DNA of 16,908 bases from an uncultured Coriobacteriia bacterium. Its GTDB lineage: Bacteria; Actinomycetota; Coriobacteriia; Coriobacteriales; QAMH01. Below the pieces are notes generated by a model. That model was given only the letters and a program-made list of their open reading frames with translations. It was not told where the DNA came from and ran no database searches. Below, one piece after another: positions 8,327-13,620 of the stretch; within the stretch, counting starts at the first letter, position 1, and each line of letters opens with the position of its first letter. The DNA is taken from the NCBI GenBank assembly GCA_902478425.1, contig CABSKV010000026.1, forward strand, positions 1-16,908, written 5' to 3'. The position numbers and the translations under genes are program-made.

Positions 8327-8486
8327 GGGTCGCAGATGAGGGCATCTTGAGCAGATGAGCGATTCATGCGAAGCGAGCGCGAGGACTGTCTGAGCACGCG
8401 GTCTTTGCGTGCGAGTTCCGCAGCGGCTTCGCAATGAATCACGAATCGGGTGCGAAAGCAAAGCCCGCATCTGCGACCCTTATTTG
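8320..8486. repeat. 167-base imperfect inverted repeat / long hairpin element
   Basis: Seen directly: the left arm 8320-8343 and right arm 8463-8486 are reverse complements at 22 of 24 positions; the shared run is ATAAGGGTCGCAGATG. Inside, 8361-8374 (GATTCATGCGAAGC) pairs with 8426-8440 with one bulged base; 8379-8387 pairs with 8414-8421 with one bulge and one G-T pair; 8394-8399 (GCACGC) pairs with 8407-8412 (GCGTGC) around a 7-base loop. The whole can fold as one long stem with internal loops. The left arm includes the tsaC stop. There is no open gene of known type and no T-run after the right arm. It could be a small non-autonomous mobile element, a structured RNA, or a non-canonical 3' end; sequence alone does not decide. 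Confidence 0.75.
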
Positions 8487-8506
8487 TCGGAGTACAAATT
8501 GTTTAC

Positions 8507-8525
8507 CAATGCATATGCTGCATTG
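8507..8525. promoter_or_regulatory. 7-bp perfect dyad upstream of rpiB (operator-like)
   Basis: CAATGCA (8507-8513) and TGCATTG (8519-8525) are perfect reverse complements separated by TATGC. The dyad lies in an A+T-rich stretch (about 8484-8540), 35 bases before the rpiB ATG, where a promoter for rpiB-glyA-comEB would be expected. No convincing -35/-10 pair was found; TATGCT at 8514-8519 is a possible -10 but has no good partner. The dyad could be a repressor site or a small hairpin in the leader. No regulator can be named. Confidence 0.4.
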
Positions 8526-8560
8526 ACTAGATTCGTACATGAAGACGAGAGGGTGTGACA

Positions 8561-9013
8561 ATGACACAAGCGCGTATCGCCTTGGCATCGGACCATGGCG
8601 GCTTCGAGCAGAAGGAAGCGCTCAAGCCGTGGCTCGAGGAGCAGGGCTTCGTGGTGGACGACTTCGGCTGCGATGATGATAGCAGCGTCGACTATCCCGA
8701 TTACGCCAAGCTCGCTGCCCGCGCTGTCGCGCAAGGCGATGATGACTATGGCGTGCTCGTCTGCGGAACCGGCATCGGCATGATGATCGCCGCCAACAAG
8801 ATACGCGGCATCCGCGCCGCCAATCTCACGTCCCCCGAATTCGCCAAGCTTTCGCGCGAGCATAACAACGCCAACGTCGCGACGCTTTCGGGGCGCTTCA
8901 CATCCCTCGAGGATAACAAGAAGATCCTCGAGGTTTTCCTCGGTACGGAGTTCTCGGGCGATAGGCATGCACGTCGCGTCGAGAAGATCATGTCTATAGA
9001 AAACGAAGAGTAG
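8561..9013 (+). CDS. rpiB: Ribose-5-phosphate isomerase B
   Basis: RpiB interconverts ribose 5-phosphate and ribulose 5-phosphate in the non-oxidative pentose phosphate pathway. The 150-residue protein fits the RpiB/LacAB family: ALASDHGG (7-14), DYPDYA (44-49), VCGTGIGM (67-74) with the catalytic cysteine C68, AANKIRGIRAA, and the SREHNNANV segment with H101. The ATG at 8561 is chosen over an in-frame GTG at 8555 because the GAGAGGG ribosome binding site (8547-8553) is 7 bases from the ATG but only 1 from the GTG. It is followed after 13 bases by glyA. Distinguishing RpiB from galactose-6-phosphate isomerase relies on context; the tsaC-rpiB-glyA-atp neighbourhood favours RpiB. Confidence 0.93.
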   Translation: MTQARIALASDHGGFEQKEALKPWLEEQGFVVDDFGCDDDSSVDYPDYAKLAARAVAQGDDDYGVLVCGTGIGMMIAANKIRGIRAANLTSPEFAKLSREHNNANVATLSGRFTSLEDNKKILEVFLGTEFSGDRHARRVEKIMSIENEE

Positions 9014-9026
9014 GAGACCTTAGCCC

Positions 9027-10280
9027 ATGAACAACGAGCTACTTGCCCAGGCCGACCCCGAGATTTCCGCCGCCATCAATGACGAGCTGACGCGCCAGCG
9101 CAACACGCTCGAGCTCATCGCATCCGAGAATATCCCCTCGCTGCCTGTCATCGAGACGATGGGTACGATCCTCACCAACAAGTACGCCGAGGGCTATCCC
9201 GGCAAGCGTTACTACGGCGGTTGCGCCAACGTCGACACCATCGAGACGATCGCGCGCAATCGCGCCTGCGAGGTATTCGGGGCCAACTATGCCAACGTAC
9301 AGCCGCACTCGGGCGTCTGTGCCAACTCCGCCGCCTACTTCGCGCTTCTCGATCCGGGCGCTACCATTCTGGGTATGTCGCTTCCGGCCGGTGGCCATCT
9401 CTCGCATGGCGCTAAGTTCTCGCTTTCGGGCCGCTTCTACGATGCTCATTCCTACGGCCTGAATCCCGAGACCGAGCGCATCGACATGGACGAGGTCCGT
9501 GCCATTGCCCAGGAGGTCAAGCCAGACCTCATCATCGCGGGCGCTTCGGCCTATCCGCGTATCATCGACTTCGAGGCCTTCGCCGACATCGCTCACGAGG
9601 TCGGCGCCTATCTCATGGTCGACATGGCTCACATCGCCGGCCTGGTTGCTGGTGGGGCGCATCCCTCGCCGGTGCCGCATGCCGACATCGTCACCTCGAC
9701 TTCGCACAAGACCCTACGCGGCCCACGCGGTGGCTTCATGGTCACAAATAGCGAGGAGATCTACGACAAGTACAACAAGGCCGTGTTCCCCGGCTGGCAG
9801 GGCGGCCCGCTCATGCACGTCGTCGCCGCCAAGGCCGTCGCGTTTGGCGAGGCGGCCAAACCCGCCTTCTCCGAGTACGCGCATGCGGTCGTCGAGAACG
9901 CCGCCGCCTTGGGCGAGGGTCTGGTCGAAGGTGGTCTGCGCCTCGTTTCTGGCGGCACCGACAATCACCTGTGCCTCGTCGACCTCACGCCTGCTGGCAT
10001 CAACGGCAAGGACGCCGAGGAGCTACTTGAGCCGCTCGGCATCACGACCAACAAGAACGCCATTCCCAACGATCCGCTGCCCTCCTCGATCACGAGTGGC
10101 GTGCGCGTGGGAAGCGCGACGATCACCTCGCGCGGCTTCGACGCAGATGAGGCCCGCGCCATCGGCGGTTTCATCGCCCAGGTCATCTTCAACCGCGATG
10201 ACCAGGTCGTGCTCGACCGCGTGGCGGGCGAGGTGCACGACATGCTCGAGGCACATCCGCTGTACCCGGAGATCGCGTAG
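9027..10280 (+). CDS. glyA: Serine hydroxymethyltransferase
   Basis: This PLP enzyme converts serine and tetrahydrofolate to glycine and 5,10-methylene-tetrahydrofolate, the main source of one-carbon units. At 417 residues it has the normal length. Motifs include LELIASEN (28-35), NKYAEGYPGKRYYGG (51-65), GGHLSHGA (122-129), VDMAHIAGLVA (198-208) and the PLP lysine K228 in STSHKTLRGPRGG. The segment HSGVCAN (94-100) differs from the widespread HSGSQAN, losing the serine that contacts the cofactor phosphate in E. coli GlyA. A GGAG sequence at 9013-9016 serves the ATG. It sits between rpiB and comEB; the products of GlyA and dCMP deaminase meet at thymidylate synthase. Confidence 0.97.
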   Translation: MNNELLAQADPEISAAINDELTRQRNTLELIASENIPSLPVIETMGTILTNKYAEGYPGKRYYGGCANVDTIETIARNRACEVFGANYANVQPHSGVCANSAAYFALLDPGATILGMSLPAGGHLSHGAKFSLSGRFYDAHSYGLNPETERIDMDEVRAIAQEVKPDLIIAGASAYPRIIDFEAFADIAHEVGAYLMVDMAHIAGLVAGGAHPSPVPHADIVTSTSHKTLRGPRGGFMVTNSEEIYDKYNKAVFPGWQGGPLMHVVAAKAVAFGEAAKPAFSEYAHAVVENAAALGEGLVEGGLRLVSGGTDNHLCLVDLTPAGINGKDAEELLEPLGITTNKNAIPNDPLPSSITSGVRVGSATITSRGFDADEARAIGGFIAQVIFNRDDQVVLDRVAGEVHDMLEAHPLYPEIA

Positions 10281-10310
10281 GCACCACGCCGCGCAAGAGG
10301 AGGAGAGCTC

Positions 10311-10763
10311 ATGGCTGATACGCGCCCGAGCTGGGACGAGTACTTCATGGACATCACGAGGCGCGTCGCCACGCGCTCGACCTGCCTGCGCCGCGCCGTG
10401 GGCGCCATACTCGTGCACGACAAGCGCATCATCGCCAGCGGCTACAACGGCGGCCCCTCGGGGCTCGCGCACTGCCTCGACATCGGCTGCCTGCGCGAGA
10501 AGCTCGGCATCCCCTCCGGCCAGCAACATGAGCTGTGCCGTGGCATACATGCCGAGCAAAACGCCATCATCCAGGCCGCACGCTATGGGGTGTCCATCGA
10601 CGGCGCCGTCCTCTACTGCACGACGCAGCCTTGCACCCAGTGCACCAAGATGCTCATCAATGCCGGCATCACCGAAATCGTCTATGCCGAGGGCTATCCG
10701 GATGATTTGGCGCGCGAGCTTCTTGACGAGTCGGGCATCATCGTGCGCCGTTTCGAAGCATAG
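10311..10763 (+). CDS. comEB: dCMP deaminase (ComEB-like)
   Basis: It deaminates dCMP to dUMP, the substrate for thymidylate synthase. The 150-residue protein has the zinc-dependent cytidine/deoxycytidylate deaminase motifs: HAEQNAI with H80 and proton-shuttle E82, and PCTQC with zinc ligands C108 and C111. YNGGPSG (45-51) matches the nucleotide-binding loop of dCMP deaminases. Extra cysteines at 55, 60 and 76 may form the second, structural zinc site known in this family. A strong GAGGAGGA ribosome binding site precedes the ATG. In Bacillus the place between glyA and atpI is taken by upp; here it is this gene. The comEB name reflects homology and need not imply competence. Confidence 0.93.
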   Translation: MADTRPSWDEYFMDITRRVATRSTCLRRAVGAILVHDKRIIASGYNGGPSGLAHCLDIGCLREKLGIPSGQQHELCRGIHAEQNAIIQAARYGVSIDGAVLYCTTQPCTQCTKMLINAGITEIVYAEGYPDDLARELLDESGIIVRRFEA

Positions 10764-10801
10764 GGCAAACGGTCGTTTCCCAAGCGCATATCCGCCGCTT
10801 G
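10763..10801 (+). other. Two tandem short stem-loops after comEB
   Basis: The first stem-loop pairs GGG-C-AAAC (10763-10770) with GTTTCCC (10775-10781) across a GGTC loop with a bulged C, starting on the last base of the comEB stop. The second pairs CAAGCG (10781-10786) with CGCTTG (10796-10801) around a 9-base loop. The two share base 10781, so they would compete at that pair. There is no T-run, so this is at best a weak or factor-dependent terminator or an mRNA 3' stabiliser separating comEB from the atp operon. Confidence 0.35.
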
Positions 10802-10936
10802 AAGTGCTGTTCACCGTTCACGGGAATAACTCTCAAAAAAGTTTCACCGTAGATGAAAGCGGGAGCATTTTCGCTACAATCCCATATTGGTGTGCTTGAT
10901 GCCGAGTCGCCAACGTATCGGGAAGGAACGTGTTCG
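10802..10936 (+). promoter_or_regulatory. Probable promoter region of the ATP synthase operon
   Basis: The stretch before the first atp-operon gene is relatively A+T-rich and contains TACAAT at 10875-10880, a good match to a -10 hexamer, about 57 bases before the first start codon. No good -35 is found at the right spacing (GATGAA at 10852-10857 would be 17 bases away but is a poor match). An eight-base direct repeat TTCACCGT occurs at 10810-10817 and 10843-10850, 33 bases apart (about three helical turns), upstream of the candidate -10; these could be binding sites for an activator. The ribosome binding site GGAAGGA at 10921-10927 serves the next gene. Confidence 0.4.
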
Positions 10937-11254
10937 ATGCCCATAGTATTCGGAGCCCTGACGGGCTTGCTGGGTTTCGTCCCGCTGTTCCTCGCGTTTA
11001 GGTTGGCACGCAAGCACGTCTCGACGAACACGTTGACTTTCGGGCTCTTTGGCCTGGGAGGCGTCTTCGTCTCGCTGATCATCTTGGTGGTGGGACTCAT
11101 CATCTGCGCGATGGTGGCGCGAGACGGGATGATCGGCTTTGCAGTTGCAGAGGCCGTCGTGTTCCTCGGCGCAACGATTGTCTTCGTCTTGAAGAAGAAC
11201 ACAGTCTTCAAGCGCGAGGCCGATAAGGACAAGACCCGAGTGAAGGGGGAGTAA
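10937..11254 (+). CDS. Small membrane protein, probable AtpI-like ATP synthase accessory
   Basis: The 105-residue protein is mostly hydrophobic, with three likely membrane segments at about 1-21, 34-61 and 66-86 and a charged, lysine-rich tail from 87. It directly precedes atpB, with GTG of atpB one base after its stop. In many bacteria this slot holds atpI, whose product helps assemble the c-ring or Mg2+ supply; AtpI usually has four membrane helices, so the match is by position and character rather than clear motif. ATG 10937 is chosen because GGAAGGA lies 9 bases upstream and translation then begins at the first helix; an in-frame ATG at 10853 would precede the candidate promoter -10. A lineage-specific protein unrelated to AtpI is possible. 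Confidence 0.7.
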   Translation: MPIVFGALTGLLGFVPLFLAFRLARKHVSTNTLTFGLFGLGGVFVSLIILVVGLIICAMVARDGMIGFAVAEAVVFLGATIVFVLKKNTVFKREADKDKTRVKGE

Positions 11255-11255
11255 G

Positions 11256-12050
11256 GTGGGAGACGCTCTAGGCGCATTCGTAGAGGAGGCCCAAGGCCTG
11301 TCTGCGCATTTTGAGCCCCAGACCGTATTCAGCATCGGTGGCTGGCATGTCACGCAGTATGACATCTGGTTGTTCATCGCCCTTGCTGTCGCGTTGCTGG
11401 TGATTCTCATTGCAGCACGCAAGCTGCAGCTCATTCCGACCAACAAGTTCTACAACATGGTTGAGTACGGCTATGAGTTCGTGAATCGTAACGTCGCCGA
11501 AGACGTTATCGGACACGGTTTCAAGAAGCACGTTCCGTTCCTGGCAACGCTGTTCTTCTTCATTCTCATTTGTAACATGCTCGGTCTCATCCCGGGCTTC
11601 AAGACGTCCACGGGCTCCATTTCTTGCACCTGGGCGCTCGCGACCATCTCGTTCGTCTACTTTAACTTCTACGGCTTCAAGACCCTCGGCGCCGGTGGCT
11701 ACTTCAAGTCGCTGTGCCCCAGCGGCGTGCCCGGTCCCATGGTTCCGGTCATCTGGTTCTTGGAGTTCTTCTCGATGGTCATCCGCGTTCTCACGCTGGC
11801 CGTTCGTCTTTACGGCAACATGTTGGCTGGCCACATGGTCCTTGCCGTCTTCGGCATCGCGACCACGTGCTTTTTGCAGGTTGCCCTGTTCAGCGGCTCC
11901 ATCGATCTCATCGGGGCCTTGCCGTCGGTGGCATGGTTCCTGCTTCTCGTCGTGATGTACGCGCTCGAGTGTCTGGTCGCGTTCATCCAGGCCTTCGTGT
12001 TCGCCATATTGTCGGCTTCGTACATCAACATGGCGACCCATCCGCACTAG
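11256..12050 (+). CDS. atpB: ATP synthase F0 subunit a
   Basis: Subunit a forms the two proton half-channels of F0 beside the c-ring. The 264-residue protein has five to six membrane helices (about 36-54, 94-115, 123-141, 163-185, 192-212, 225-258). The essential arginine is R184 in LAVRLYGNMLAGH, matching aR210 of E. coli, and the conserved C-terminal helix carries LECLVAFIQAFVFAILSASYI. The start is GTG, one base after the upstream stop, with a GAAGGGGGA ribosome binding site inside the end of the previous gene, so the two are probably co-translated. The following 139-base spacer before atpE contains three stem-loops. Confidence 0.97.
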   Translation: MGDALGAFVEEAQGLSAHFEPQTVFSIGGWHVTQYDIWLFIALAVALLVILIAARKLQLIPTNKFYNMVEYGYEFVNRNVAEDVIGHGFKKHVPFLATLFFFILICNMLGLIPGFKTSTGSISCTWALATISFVYFNFYGFKTLGAGGYFKSLCPSGVPGPMVPVIWFLEFFSMVIRVLTLAVRLYGNMLAGHMVLAVFGIATTCFLQVALFSGSIDLIGALPSVAWFLLLVVMYALECLVAFIQAFVFAILSASYINMATHPH

Positions 12051-12189
12051 GATGGCCCCGGCGCTCCGGCGCCCGCCCACCGCAGCGCATGTGGTCTTGT
12101 ATTGGTGTCACAGCCGGTTACCTTTGCCGGCTGAGCATATTTGTCAGATGCCCCGTATAGAGGATCGGGGTAGGAAAAAGGAGGAAGTT
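12051..12189 (+). promoter_or_regulatory. atpB-atpE spacer with three stem-loops
   Basis: Three perfect short stems follow one another: GGCGC/GCGCC (12060-12073, 4-base loop), CAGCCGG/CCGGCTG (12111-12133, 9-base loop) and CCCCG/CGGGG (12151-12170, 10-base loop). The last ends 8 bases before the very strong AGGAGG ribosome binding site of atpE at 12179-12184. The c subunit is needed in about ten copies per complex, and in E. coli the region ahead of atpE boosts its translation. A role here in mRNA processing, stability or translation of atpE is inferred from structure and position. Confidence 0.5.
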
Positions 12190-12408
12190 GTGGAAATCAC
12201 TCTTGTTCTCGCAGCACTGAAGGTCGTCGGCTACGGCCTCGCCGCCATCGGCCCTGGCATTGGTATCGGCATTGCCACCTACGGTCTTTGCGTCTCCGCT
12301 GCTCGCCAGCCTGAGATGAAGGGTCAGCTCATGGGCTACTTCTTCATCGGTGCTGCAATGTCCGAGGCATTGGCACTGCTCGGCTTGGTCCTGTTCTTCA
12401 TCGGTTAA
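12190..12408 (+). CDS. atpE: ATP synthase F0 subunit c
   Basis: Subunit c forms the rotating membrane ring. The 72-residue hairpin has helix 1 with the glycine-rich GPGIGIGIATYG (21-32), the polar loop ARQPEMKG (38-45) and helix 2 with the ion-binding E59 in GAAMSEALAL. Na+-type rings carry Gln at the GxGQG position and Ser/Thr after the glutamate; here these are Ile and Ala, so a proton-driven enzyme is indicated. The GTG start is chosen because AGGAGG (12179-12184) is 5 bases upstream and it yields the standard short N-terminus. The reading frame stays open 46 codons further upstream but that extension crosses the stem-loops and has no family match. Confidence 0.96.
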   Translation: MEITLVLAALKVVGYGLAAIGPGIGIGIATYGLCVSAARQPEMKGQLMGYFFIGAAMSEALALLGLVLFFIG

Positions 12409-12426
12409 TCATCTTGTACGTGAGAG

Positions 12427-12449
12427 ATTCTGATATCAAGAATAGGAGG
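12427..12449 (+). promoter_or_regulatory. Stem-loop abutting the atpF ribosome binding site
   Basis: ATTCT (12427-12431) pairs with AGAAT (12439-12443) around a 7-base loop and is followed at once by AGGAGG (12444-12449), the ribosome binding site of atpF. The stem is weak, so any effect on translation would be modest. The AGGAGG decides the TTG start of atpF 9 bases downstream. Confidence 0.35.
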
Positions 12450-12458
12450 CAAGCGAAG

Positions 12459-13058
12459 TTGAAGTGCAAGAATAAGGCAGCAAAGCTCAGCTGCGCCGCA
12501 TTGTTCGCGGCGGTTTTTGCCCTGACTTGCCCTGCGTATGCATTCGCTTCTGAGGGAGGCATCGACGCGATCCTTCCCAAGATGAACGAATTCATCCCCA
12601 TGCTCGTCGCCTTCATTATCCTTTGGATCATCCTTGCGAAGTTCGGATGGCCCTTGTTCGACGGCATGCTCGTGAAGCGCGAGACGACCATCCGCGAGGC
12701 TCTCGAGAAGTCCGAGCAGGCACGCATCGAGTCCGAGCGCGTGCTCGCCGAGTATCAGGACAAGCTCATCGAGGCTCGTCAGGAGGCGGCCACCATCATC
12801 TCTGAGGCCAAGCAGCAGGCTGAGGCGCAGCGCGCCGCCACCACTGCCAGGGCTCAGGAGGAGGCTGAGAAGATCATCGTCAAGGCACGCGAGGCAATGC
12901 AGGCAGAGAAGAATGCCGCTATCGCCGAGCTCCAGGCGTCTGTCGCCGACATCGCATGTGCCGCCATGACCCGCGTCGTGCAGGAAGACTTCACGGATGC
13001 GGATCATCGCAGGCTCATCGAGAAGAGCCTCGAAGAGATAGGTACGCTCAATGCCTAA
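12459..13058 (+). CDS. atpF: ATP synthase F0 subunit b, with signal-like N-terminus
   Basis: Subunit b is the peripheral stalk linking F0 to F1. The 199-residue protein has a membrane helix at about 45-62 (IPMLVAFIILWIILAKFGWP) and a long charged coiled coil (about 72-165) with VKRETTIREALEKSEQAR, then a C-terminal segment for delta binding. Before these lies a basic start (KCKNKAAK), a hydrophobic run (10-25) and small-residue sites PAYA (to 28) and AFA (to 30) that look like a signal peptidase I region. The start is TTG at 12459, set by AGGAGG at 12444-12449 with 9-base spacing; TTG 12414 and GTG 12420 lie upstream of that site. It overlaps atpH by 8 bases. Confidence 0.93.
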   Translation: MKCKNKAAKLSCAALFAAVFALTCPAYAFASEGGIDAILPKMNEFIPMLVAFIILWIILAKFGWPLFDGMLVKRETTIREALEKSEQARIESERVLAEYQDKLIEARQEAATIISEAKQQAEAQRAATTARAQEEAEKIIVKAREAMQAEKNAAIAELQASVADIACAAMTRVVQEDFTDADHRRLIEKSLEEIGTLNA

Positions 13059-13620
13059 GAATCGCCTGCTCATCAAGAAGGAAATCGAGGCATATGCCGA
13101 GGTCCTGCTCGAACTGGGCGAGTCCACCGATAGCGTGTACTCGATTTCGGCCCAGCTCGAGGAGATGAAGAAGGTCGTGCGCATGCACCCTGGTCTCAGG
13201 GACGTGCTCGCGAACGACTCCATCGACGAGAACACGCGTGCGACGGTAATCCATGAGGTCTTCAAGGAGTTTTCCGTCGACATGATCAAGTTCGTCATCG
13301 TCATGGCCGAGCGTCAGGACATTCCGCTGCTCCCGAGAGTGGCAGAGTGCTACGACCAGAAGGTCCAGGACAAGTACGACGTCGTCATTCTCGACGTCGC
13401 CACGGTCATCCCGCTCGATGACGAGCTGCGAGAGAAGTTTAAGAGTAAGTTTGCCGCCCAATTCGGCAAGGAGATCGTCCTGCGCGAGCATGTCGATGCC
13501 TGGCTGCTTGGTGGCACGAACGTGAGAGCAAATGGTAGGCGTGTCGATTGTTGCACCGCTACGCGAATCGAGAAGGTTCGCGCCGAGCTCTCTTCAGTAT
13601 GGACTGGAGGTGAAAGGTAA
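13051..13620 (+). CDS. atpH: ATP synthase F1 subunit delta
   Basis: Delta (OSCP-like) sits on top of F1 and ties the alpha subunits to the b stalk. The 189-residue protein has an N-terminal helical domain with IEAYAEVLLELGE and SAQLEEMKKVV, and a C-terminal domain with YDVVILDVATVIPLDDE and VDAWLLGGTNVRANGRRVDCCTATRIEKVRAEL, matching the family end in which GG-x-x-V-R and the final helix are conserved. It is somewhat longer than E. coli delta (177). The ATG overlaps the atpF end by 8 bases, and its stop is directly followed by the atpA ATG, so atpF-atpH-atpA translation is likely coupled. Confidence 0.94.
   Translation: MPKNRLLIKKEIEAYAEVLLELGESTDSVYSISAQLEEMKKVVRMHPGLRDVLANDSIDENTRATVIHEVFKEFSVDMIKFVIVMAERQDIPLLPRVAECYDQKVQDKYDVVILDVATVIPLDDELREKFKSKFAAQFGKEIVLREHVDAWLLGGTNVRANGRRVDCCTATRIEKVRAELSSVWTGGER

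Noticed and set aside
7535..8470. Minus-strand frames (to 311 codons) crossing tsaC and the inverted repeat
   Set aside because: They are antisense to tsaC, have no family resemblance and no convincing start signals.
8320..8486. Classical intrinsic terminator at the inverted repeat
   Set aside because: Neither strand shows a T-run after the stem, and the loop between the outer arms is far too long for a typical terminator.
9499..10899. 466-codon plus-strand frame across glyA and comEB
   Set aside because: It is out of frame with two clear genes and has a Ser/Arg/Pro-rich composition typical of a shifted frame in G+C-rich DNA.
10853..10936. 28-codon extension of the AtpI-like protein
   Set aside because: The extension spans the candidate -10 box and lacks a ribosome binding site; ATG 10937 has a good one.
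12052..12189. 46-codon N-terminal extension of AtpE
   Set aside because: The extra residues are not hydrophobic or c-subunit-like, cross three stem-loops, and the best ribosome binding site lies just before GTG 12190.
12190..12408. Sodium-driven ATP synthase
   Set aside because: The Gln in helix 1 and the Ser/Thr after the ion-binding glutamate that mark Na+-type c subunits are Ile and Ala here.
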